A stretch of DNA of 19,692 nucleotides, from assembly GCA_023433505.1 (NCBI GenBank), contig JAEZCO010000061.1:1-19692 (forward strand). Direction: 5' to 3'. Under the pieces are notes generated by a model that was given only the letters and a program-made list of their open reading frames with translations, was not told the DNA's origin and ran no database searches. The translations under genes were made by a program, and so were the position numbers. Shown here piece after piece: positions 14,411-19,692 of this stretch. Each line of letters begins with the position of its first letter. Within the stretch, counting starts at the first letter, position 1. This stretch comes from Bacillota bacterium (lineage in GTDB: Bacteria; Bacillota; Clostridia; Acetivibrionales; DTU013).

Positions 14411-15934
14411 GTGGTGATCATTACGGAAAGTAAAAATCCGCTGCTTGAGATGATTGATATCGACAAAAGCTTCCCGGGTGTCCGAGCTCTCAACAAAGCA
14501 CAGCTAAAGCTTAGAAGAGGTACGGTCCACGCCCTGATGGGTGAAAACGGCGCTGGAAAAAGCACACTTATGAAATGCCTATTCGGGATATATCACAAGG
14601 ACTCAGGCATCATCAAAATGGAAGGGAAAGAAGTCAATTTCCTCAATCCCCGCGATGCGCTCAATAATGGAGTGGCTATGGTCCATCAGGAGCTTAACCA
14701 GGTCTTGCGCCGAAATGTAATGGAAAACATCTGGCTTGGTCGATTCCCCACGAGAAACGGACTTATTGACCATAAGAAAATGTACGACAGTACGAGGGCT
14801 GTTTTCAAAGATCTTGAAATCAATGTGAATCCAAAAATGATAATAGGCAAGCTTTCTGTATCACAGAGACAGATGGTCGAGATCGCCAAAACAGTATCGT
14901 ATAATGCAAAAGTGTTGGTTCTGGATGAGCCTACCTCCTCACTCACCGATGAGGAAGTTGATCATCTGTTCCGGATTATGCGCAAACTCTGCGAGAGCGG
15001 GGTGGGCATAATCTATATTTCCCACAAAATGGATGAAATCAAGCGTATTTCCTCCGAGGTTACGATCATGCGGGATGGTCAATGGATTGCAACCCATGAA
15101 AGCGACACGATCACAATTGACCAGATCGTAAACCTGATGGTCAACCGGGATATGACAAACCGTTTCCCGCTGAAGGTCAATGAACCCGGCGAAGTACTGC
15201 TTGAGGTGAAAAATTTGTCAGGCAAATACCAACCCACCTGCAAGGATGTCAACTTTGAGCTGAGGAAGGGCGAAGTGCTTGGTGTTGCAGGACTTGTCGG
15301 ATCACGGCGCACAGAGCTGCTTCAGACGATATTTGGCATACAATCACATTCAAAGGGAATAATCAAGCTGAACGGAAAAGAAATTATCAATAAAGATTCA
15401 AAGGCGTCGATCAAAAACGGCTTCGCCCTGATAACCGAAGAACGCCGCGCAACAGGCCTTTTCCCTCTAATGAATATCACTTTCAACTCGACTATATCAA
15501 ACATCGCCTCCTATATAAGGTTTGGACTTCTCTCGCAAACCAGGATGGTGAAAGACACCGCCTGGGTCATCGATTCAATATCTGTTAAAACACCCGGGCA
15601 GAAGACAAAAATAAAGTACCTCTCAGGCGGAAACCAACAGAAGGTCATTATAGGGCGATGGCTCCTTACCAAACCGGAAGTCCTTCTTATGGACGAGCCG
15701 ACACGCGGTATCGATGTCGGAGCCAAATATGAAATTTACCAGCTGATATTGGATCTTGCCGCCCAGGGAAAAGGCGTTATCATGGTATCAAGCGAGATGC
15801 CCGAGCTTATTGGCATTTGCGACCGGATTCTGGTAATGAGCAATGGTTATCTAAGTGGCATCGTAGAAAAGGAGCAATTGTCGAAACCTGACATTCAGGA
15901 AGTTATCATGCGTTTGGCAGCAAAATTTGTTTAG
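14411..15934 (+). CDS. mglA: Galactose-type sugar ABC transporter ATP-binding protein MglA
   Basis: A 507-residue double ATPase that powers uptake through MglC. The first domain has Walker A GENGAGKS (44-51), Q-loop VHQELN, signature LSVSQRQMVEIAK, Walker B VLVLDEPTSSL and the ISHKMDE switch. The second domain has a degenerate Walker A, GLVGSRRTELL (Arg in place of Lys), an intact signature LSGGNQQKVIIGRWL and Walker B VLLMDEPTRGID. This asymmetry is normal for the ribose/galactose class. The start is GTG at 14411; the neighbouring GTG at 14414 is equally possible, and the ribosome binding site is weak (GGAAA), which would lower translation relative to mglB. The N-terminal extension before LLEMIDIDKSFPGV is like that of known MglA. 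Confidence 0.95.
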   Translation: MVIITESKNPLLEMIDIDKSFPGVRALNKAQLKLRRGTVHALMGENGAGKSTLMKCLFGIYHKDSGIIKMEGKEVNFLNPRDALNNGVAMVHQELNQVLRRNVMENIWLGRFPTRNGLIDHKKMYDSTRAVFKDLEINVNPKMIIGKLSVSQRQMVEIAKTVSYNAKVLVLDEPTSSLTDEEVDHLFRIMRKLCESGVGIIYISHKMDEIKRISSEVTIMRDGQWIATHESDTITIDQIVNLMVNRDMTNRFPLKVNEPGEVLLEVKNLSGKYQPTCKDVNFELRKGEVLGVAGLVGSRRTELLQTIFGIQSHSKGIIKLNGKEIINKDSKASIKNGFALITEERRATGLFPLMNITFNSTISNIASYIRFGLLSQTRMVKDTAWVIDSISVKTPGQKTKIKYLSGGNQQKVIIGRWLLTKPEVLLMDEPTRGIDVGAKYEIYQLILDLAAQGKGVIMVSSEMPELIGICDRILVMSNGYLSGIVEKEQLSKPDIQEVIMRLAAKFV

Positions 15935-15946
15935 TGAGGAAATGAT

Positions 15947-17035
15947 ATGGAAAAGACAAAAGGATTGTTCAAGCTCAATCAGGAACAAATCAGGGAATTT
16001 CTGCTAAATTATGCGCTTTACATTATACTCGGTGCAATCATAATCTTCGTTTCGGTCACAACTTGGCTTGACCCTACGAAGACACCTTTTTTACGAGTGG
16101 AAAATATCATTAGTATTGTAACCCAGGCTTCCACAAAGGGTATCCTTGCCTTGGGCTGCGCAGGCCTTATCGTTCTCGCTGGAACCGACCTTGCCATCGG
16201 GCGTATTCTCGGACTGTGTTCAGTCATAGTTGCCTCACTTGTACAATCCTTCACCTATGGGACCCGATATTATCCGCAATTATCCCATTTGGGTATTTTC
16301 CAAGGTGGCGGTTGGTGGCTGCTGCCGATCATCGCATTGATACTCAGTATCCTGGTTGCAGTCATCATCTCGGCAATAAACGGGATAGGTGTTGCTGTGT
16401 TTGAAATGCATGCCTTCATTATAACACTGGGCACATCTCTGATATGTTATGGTCTCTCAAGCCTCTATGTCGAAGCACAGCCTTCGGGCTCATCCATGTC
16501 GTTATCGACATTTGACCAGCGCTTCATAAACATCGCGCTTTATAAGGTAATTTCCGTCGGGCCATTCCAGATACCGCTTCTCGTGGTCTATTTCATTATA
16601 TGCTCCGTTATTGTTCATATTGTATGGACGAAGACAAGGCTGGGGAAAATTATGTTCGCAGTTGGCGGAAATATGGACGCAGCCGCAGTTTCAGGAGTTA
16701 ATGTAAAAAAGACTATCATAGGAGTGTTCATCATGGCCGGTATTCTCTATGGGATAGGATCCTTCCTTGAGGCTGCACGCATCCAGTCCTGCAACTCCAG
16801 TACAGGAACAAACTATGAGCTTGATGCCATTTCTGCCTGTGTAATTGGCGGCGTCTCCTTCACAGGCGGCGTAGGTAACATCCCTGGCGTGGTCGTCGGT
16901 ATCCTGCTCTTGATCACAATCAACTTCATCCTGGCCTTCCTCGGGGTCAACGCCTATTACCAGTACATAATAAGAGGACTAATCATAATCATTGCAGTCG
17001 GAATCGATGTACGCAAATATATCGCAAGGAAGTGA
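15947..17035 (+). CDS. mglC: Galactose-type sugar ABC transporter permease MglC
   Basis: A 362-residue integral membrane protein of the BPD_transp_2 family, with about 8-10 hydrophobic segments, for example LYIILGAIIIFVSVTTWL, WLLPIIALILSILVAVII and IPLLVVYFIICSVIVHIV. Diagnostic stretches are GCAGLIVLAGTDLAIGRILG, AVGGNMDAAAVSGVNVKK (the cytoplasmic coupling region facing MglA), and NYELDAISACVIGGVSFTGG near the C-terminus, which is close to E. coli MglC. Two copies would form the channel for the substrate delivered by MglB. GAGGA lies 8 nt upstream of the ATG, 12 nt after the mglA stop. The gene ends 6 nt before a small membrane-protein gene, so they are cotranscribed. Confidence 0.95.
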   Translation: MEKTKGLFKLNQEQIREFLLNYALYIILGAIIIFVSVTTWLDPTKTPFLRVENIISIVTQASTKGILALGCAGLIVLAGTDLAIGRILGLCSVIVASLVQSFTYGTRYYPQLSHLGIFQGGGWWLLPIIALILSILVAVIISAINGIGVAVFEMHAFIITLGTSLICYGLSSLYVEAQPSGSSMSLSTFDQRFINIALYKVISVGPFQIPLLVVYFIICSVIVHIVWTKTRLGKIMFAVGGNMDAAAVSGVNVKKTIIGVFIMAGILYGIGSFLEAARIQSCNSSTGTNYELDAISACVIGGVSFTGGVGNIPGVVVGILLLITINFILAFLGVNAYYQYIIRGLIIIIAVGIDVRKYIARK

Positions 17036-17041
17036 TTTTAT

Positions 17042-17257
17042 ATGACAAATCTGAATAACAAGCAAATTGAAATCGAACAAACCAACACTGTACAGGCAGA
17101 GCAAATCACAAATAATAAATCACAGCTACGCGGCTTTGATCGCCGCTTTATGCTCTATGACCGCATTAAAGTGTCGCTGAAAACGATTGACATAATAATA
17201 GCGGTTGCTGCTGTTCTATTATTCATCACTTTTTTTCTTGGTGTTTATAAGAGGTGA
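17042..17257 (+). CDS. Small single-pass membrane protein closing the mgl operon
   Basis: A 71-residue protein with no family I recognise. Residues 1 to about 30 are polar and Gln/Asn-rich (MTNLNNKQIEIEQTNTVQAE). Residues 31-47 are basic (RGFDRRFMLYDRIKVSLK), and one hydrophobic helix at about 48-68 (TIDIIIAVAAVLLFITFFLG) ends in YKR at the C-terminus. The basic stretch ahead of the helix predicts the N-terminus in the cytoplasm. It starts 6 nt after the mglC stop with AAGGA upstream and ends 44 nt before the operon terminator, so it is transcribed with the transporter. That placement suggests a transporter-associated small protein acting on MglC or MglA, which is inference. Confidence 0.7.
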   Translation: MTNLNNKQIEIEQTNTVQAEQITNNKSQLRGFDRRFMLYDRIKVSLKTIDIIIAVAAVLLFITFFLGVYKR

Positions 17258-17301
17258 ACGTTATTTATATCAGAATTTGCATATAAACATAATTCAAAAA
17301 A

Positions 17302-17330
17302 ACCAGGGACGCTTTACCCTGGTCTTTTTT
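17302..17330 (+). terminator. Intrinsic terminator of the mgl operon
   Basis: ACCAGGG (17302-17308) and CCCTGGT (17317-17323) form a perfect 7-bp stem with an 8-nt loop, followed by C and TTTTTT. An A-run precedes the stem, so it could also stop transcription arriving on the minus strand. It marks the end of the plus-strand operon. Confidence 0.9.
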
Positions 17331-17336
17331 GTGTTT

Positions 17337-17570
17337 CTACGGGTGTATTCCCTCACTATCCGTACAAAACCCAAACCCCTGCTGCATCGCCAGCCGTCCT
17401 GTGCCAACACCGATTTCCAAAACAGACTTGTCCGGCGAAAGGAGTAACGCTTCAATGAATACCTCTCCGTCCCATTTATCCATGTGAGCTTTTAGCGGAG
17501 CGGAGTCATACACTGGGTCTTTGTTTTCATAGATAAGTGGTTGCGGGTATTGATATAGGTCAATATCTCG
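17337..17570 (-). pseudogene. SAM-dependent methyltransferase, N-terminal remnant
   Basis: A 77-codon minus-strand frame without a start reads DLYQYPQPLIYENKDPVYDS, then APLKAHMDKWDGEVFIEALL, then SVLEIGVGTGRLA, which is the glycine-rich S-adenosylmethionine motif I of class I methyltransferases. After GRLA the sequence changes to QQGFGFCTDSEGIHP and stops, so motifs II and III and the C-terminus are missing. The frame begins right after a TGA at 17571-17573, and the normal initiator region is also lost. The fragment therefore cannot be a working methyltransferase. It lies immediately beyond the operon terminator and marks the start of another decayed, minus-strand block. Confidence 0.65.
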
Positions 17571-17595
17571 TCAACAATTTTTACAACAAAATATT

Positions 17596-17746
17596 TTGAT
17601 TACCAACGAAACCGAAACAACAATAGTAGCTGAGCATATAACACCCTTTCATTGGTTTAAGTCTAAAAGCTATACCTTAACAAACGACGAATATAGTTTT
17701 GAGTATGATGCCTATAATGACAATGGTTTTCAACTTCGTATTATGC
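17596..17746 (+). other. Unidentified plus-strand frame, possible gene remnant
   Basis: Between the methyltransferase remnant and the DUF6608-like gene, a plus-strand frame reads ITNETETTIVAEHITPFHWF and then YTLTNDEYSFEYDAYNDNGF. The composition is protein-like and soluble, but there is no ribosome binding site, the only start is a TTG, and the frame's 3' end runs into the opposite-strand gene. I do not recognise it. It may be the tail of a lost gene or chance. Confidence 0.2.
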
Positions 17747-18178
17747 TCAGCATTGTCCCGATTGTTCTTTATCTGTTTTGCCTTTCTTTTTCCTGACAAT
17801 ATCAATAATATTATATATTACACAAACGCATAAGAACATCATGGTATAATTGATAAAAATGTCACGATATGCGCTTTTTGCTAAAGGTTCTCGTAATCCT
17901 ACAAGCCATACATACCCAAATGCCAATAGCAGCGTTGGAATATACCCAATAAATGCATTCATGAATCTAGTCTTTACTTTGATATGAATACAAAGCTCAA
18001 ACGCAAGTACGCCAATAAGTACAATAATGGCACGGTCTATTTCATGCCAGTTGCCGTTTGGGTCTTCATAGATCCCTTGTGCAAGGTATAAAATGCTATT
18101 TAGTATCGTCGCAAAAGTATAAATTCCACAATAAATCAGCAAAGCACTTTTTAACATTTTACCCCAGAATTGCTTCAT
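17747..18178 (-). CDS. Membrane protein, DUF6608-like
   Basis: A 143-residue predicted membrane protein with about four hydrophobic segments: SALLIYCGIYTFATILNSIL, IIVLIGVLAFELCIHI, FIGYIPTLLLAFGYVWLV and YTMMFLCVCVIYNIIDIV. It ends in a charged cytoplasmic tail (RKKKGKTDKEQ). The sequence resembles small clostridial proteins that I associate with DUF6608, which have no known function; the assignment is from memory. The start at 18178 is set by GGAGGA 7 nt upstream; an ATG at 18196 would place that element inside the coding region. It is probably monocistronic, with its own promoter -10 at 18210-18215. Confidence 0.65.
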   Translation of the reverse strand: MKQFWGKMLKSALLIYCGIYTFATILNSILYLAQGIYEDPNGNWHEIDRAIIVLIGVLAFELCIHIKVKTRFMNAFIGYIPTLLLAFGYVWLVGLREPLAKSAYRDIFINYTMMFLCVCVIYNIIDIVRKKKGKTDKEQSGQC

Positions 18179-18209
18179 TTGTCCGTCCTCCATCATCGGC
18201 TATATTCAT

Positions 18210-18215
18210 ATTATA
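18210..18215 (-). promoter_or_regulatory. Possible -10 element for the DUF6608-like gene
   Basis: On the minus strand a perfect TATAAT lies about 32 nt before the start at 18178. The matching -35 position (17-bp spacing) reads TATTCA, only three of six consensus bases, so the promoter would be weak or need help. Confidence 0.35.
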
Positions 18216-18369
18216 CTTTACTCGAGAGAGTTTGAATAGTGCTGTATATCCTTCTCTGGCAAATGATGGGACTGCGTGCAGCTTCTGCGATCCACACGGT
18301 TGGCGCAAAACCATACCACTTCTCCGGAGGCACGTGTAATCCGGCGATAATTTGTGCCGCACTCTGAAC
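18211..18369 (-). pseudogene. Unidentified C-terminal reading-frame remnant
   Basis: A 52-codon frame with no start codon reads QIIAGLHVPPEKWYGFAPTV and then WIAEAARSPIICQRR to a stop at 18211. The residue pattern (PPEKWYGFAPTVW) looks like real coding sequence and not noise, but I do not recognise the family. It is closed upstream by a stop two codons before this stretch. It is probably a leftover gene end, overlapping the putative promoter of the DUF6608-like gene. Confidence 0.25.
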
Positions 18370-18372
18370 AAA

Positions 18373-18697
18373 CTAAAAGGCCGCTCAGTCGCTCATTTCA
18401 TTTAATATAATATTTCATAGTGAGCGATGTAGTATTCTGAACGAGCCTGGACATTACAGCCTGCCCATGACGGAACGTGATGCAGGGATTTGTAGCCATG
18501 CCCGCCCATTGCCCTGAAAGTCAACGTTTCAAGGCTCATACTTTTCGGTGGCTAGTTAGGTGATTATAGATGCCGCTTATTCGTCTAATAAAATTAATAA
18601 ACTATAGCTCAGTTAAATGAAATTATCTGGATTATCCCCGGCAGACATTTTGCCGCTTTTCAATATCATTTAAAGCCTACATTAATATTATGTGTTT
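18373..18697. other. Intergenic region without a recognisable gene
   Basis: I see no supported coding region in this stretch. It contains a perfect inverted repeat TCGCTCA (18389-18395)/TGAGCGA (18421-18427) around an AT-rich 25-nt centre, and a short CGGCA...TGCCG hairpin followed by CTTTTC near 18640-18660 that could weakly terminate plus-strand transcription. No tRNA, rRNA or transposon end was identified. Confidence 0.4.
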
Positions 18698-19036
18698 TCA
18701 ATTGACAAACAATTCCTGAAGAAAAATGAATGCTATTCCCAAAAGAATAAGTAATACACCTAAAACCCTAACTATTATTTTTCCTTTTTCTATTCCCAAA
18801 ATTTTAAATGTTTGCGGTGTAGCAAAAGGAAAAAACATCAATGTTAATCCTATGAGAATCAACCCAGTACCAATAAGAATATAGCCTAGTTTGGTGGTAT
18901 TCGTCGTGATAATTCCACCAACAATAACAACAATGGTGCCAATAGCAAGTGACATGCAAAAAGGCACTTTCCATTTGGCTGCAAACTGTAAAAACCTGGG
19001 ATCACCTTCTTTTTTTTCGCTGATATACTCTTTCAT
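18698..19036 (-). CDS. Small membrane protein of unknown function
   Basis: A 112-residue protein with a charged N-terminus (MKEYISEKKEGDPRFLQFAA) and three hydrophobic helices: FCMSLAIGTIVVIVGGIITT, GYILIGTGLILIGLTLMFF and IIVRVLGVLLILLGIAFIFL. I do not recognise a family. A GAGG element lies 8 nt before the ATG. It is AT-rich like the neighbouring hydrolase fragment, whose stop lies 10 nt upstream, so the two were probably one transcription unit. The three-helix layout and lack of polar residues in the membrane argue against an enzyme; no role is proposed. Confidence 0.6.
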   Translation of the reverse strand: MKEYISEKKEGDPRFLQFAAKWKVPFCMSLAIGTIVVIVGGIITTNTTKLGYILIGTGLILIGLTLMFFPFATPQTFKILGIEKGKIIVRVLGVLLILLGIAFIFLQELFVN

Positions 19037-19046
19037 TTTTAACGCC

Positions 19047-19565
19047 TCATTTCATAAAATTATAGGTAACCCAGTGTTTAAGCTCTTCTAAAAGCATAGG
19101 GTGGAGTGGCTTCTCTAGATCCTTTTTGTATTGCTTTGATAATGTTAGCATGTCAATTTCCCCTCCGAACTCCCTCAGAATATGGCTCATATTAGGAATA
19201 AGGATGGCAGTAATTTTGTCCTGATGCAACATAGCAAGCCTTGCAATATCACTTGGCGGTGCCTGTACGTCTTTGTCACCTGTTATAGCAAGTATTGGAC
19301 ATCCCGCATCAACAATTGCATCCGTTAAAATCTTATCTGTATATTGAGCGTGTTCCCTTGTCCATTTGGCAGGAATTTTCATGCCTTGCAGCTTTATAAT
19401 ATCTTTTTCTGTTCCGCAGGCCCGTTTAAACATTTTGTTTACATTGTTTAAATAGTTATTTTGATTGATAAACTTTCGGTAAAACCACCCCTTAAACCCT
19501 TTCATATTTATTATTTCTTGCAATACCAAATAATTTTGATATTTCAAGGCACTATATAGACTCAT
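19047..19565 (-). pseudogene. Alpha/beta-hydrolase lacking its N-terminal half
   Basis: The frame of 172 codons covers a hydrolase lid and C-terminal part. It contains ILAITGDKDVQAPPSD, with the catalytic Asp, and LIPNMSHILREFGG, with the catalytic His. The N-terminal half with the GxSxG nucleophile, normally present in a 300-residue family member, is absent. A TGA lies three codons upstream of the ATG at 19565, and no ribosome binding site is seen. So the product, if made, would lack the nucleophile serine and be inactive as a hydrolase. The end is followed 10 nt later by the small membrane-protein gene. It could be a true short gene but a 5' deletion is more likely. Confidence 0.6.
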
Positions 19566-19585
19566 TCTTCGTTTTTCTCACGTTT

Positions 19586-19692
19586 TCACTTTCTACCATC
19601 AATCTCGCATTTATTCCACGGTCCTCTTGACAATGAGCCTCTACCGGCATGTTCTGTGGCATCAACGGCATCACCCATGCTGAACAAGGAGT
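19586..19692 (-). other. Partial frame at the window end, unidentified
   Basis: The minus strand is open from the window edge to a TGA at 19586-19588, reading SLFSMGDAVDATEHAGRGSL and then SRGPWNKCEIDGRK. It may be the end of a gene that starts beyond the window. The composition is more GC-rich than the adjoining hydrolase fragment, suggesting a junction near 19580. I cannot assign a family. Confidence 0.3.

Noticed and set aside
18389..18427. TCGCTCA/TGAGCGA inverted repeat as a transposon end or terminator
   Set aside because: The arms are only 7 bp, no target duplication or transposase lies nearby, and no T-run follows.
1..19692. CRISPR array, tRNA, rRNA or riboswitch
   Set aside because: No regularly spaced direct repeats, cloverleaf-type sequences or recognisable riboswitch cores were found on either strand by eye.

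Overview
The window looks like chromosome from a low-to-moderate GC Clostridia-type Firmicute. The evidence is strong GGAGG-type ribosome binding sites, TTG and GTG starts, lipoprotein signal peptides, a YesN/YesM-type two-component system, and DUF5050 plus copper-amine-oxidase-stalk surface proteins. No species can be named from the sequence alone.

Region 1 (1-4765, all minus strand) is a dense run of small, functionally unrelated genes with 4-bp overlaps or ribosome binding sites inside the preceding gene. From upstream to downstream on the minus strand it holds: a sugar-phosphate isomerase C-terminal remnant, a 41-codon GNAT remnant, a GNAT-HIT fusion, an aminoglycoside nucleotidyltransferase-APH(3') fusion, an isomerase N-terminal remnant with frameshifts, a GNAT, a frameshifted pyridoxamine-oxidase-fold gene, a VOC (glyoxalase) protein, and the start of an unidentified gene. 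Intact and broken genes are mixed, as in a detoxification/resistance accessory island that gains and loses pieces.

Region 2 (4752-7460) is visibly more AT-rich. It holds one large secreted DUF5050 beta-propeller protein (minus). It also holds a decayed strip with a possible PfkB-kinase C-terminus and a serine-recombinase fragment.

Region 3 (7462-17330, plus strand) is the coherent core. It begins with a near-consensus sigma-A promoter and continues with a YesN-like AraC-type response regulator, a Cache-HAMP-HisKA-type histidine kinase (TTGA overlap), a substrate-binding lipoprotein probably used for sensing, a second sugar-binding lipoprotein, and mglB, mglA and mglC. A 71-residue single-pass membrane protein follows, and a strong intrinsic terminator ends the run. 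The likely logic is that an extracellular sugar is sensed by kinase plus binding protein, the regulator activates transport genes, and MglBAC imports the sugar. A terminator-like hairpin with a competing stem lies between mglB and mglA and may set a high binding-protein to ATPase ratio. Compared with E. coli MglB as recalled, the MglB pocket keeps several sugar contacts but changes three others.

Region 4 (17337-19692) is again mixed, with genes on the minus strand: a methyltransferase N-terminal remnant, a DUF6608-like membrane protein, a short unidentified reading-frame remnant, a three-helix membrane protein, an alpha/beta-hydrolase lacking its N-terminal half, and a partial frame at the edge.

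No rRNA, tRNA, CRISPR array or intact mobile element was seen. The best candidates for something undescribed are the ANT-APH(3') fusion next to the GNAT-HIT fusion, the small membrane protein closing the mgl operon, and the three-binding-protein organisation with an altered MglB pocket.
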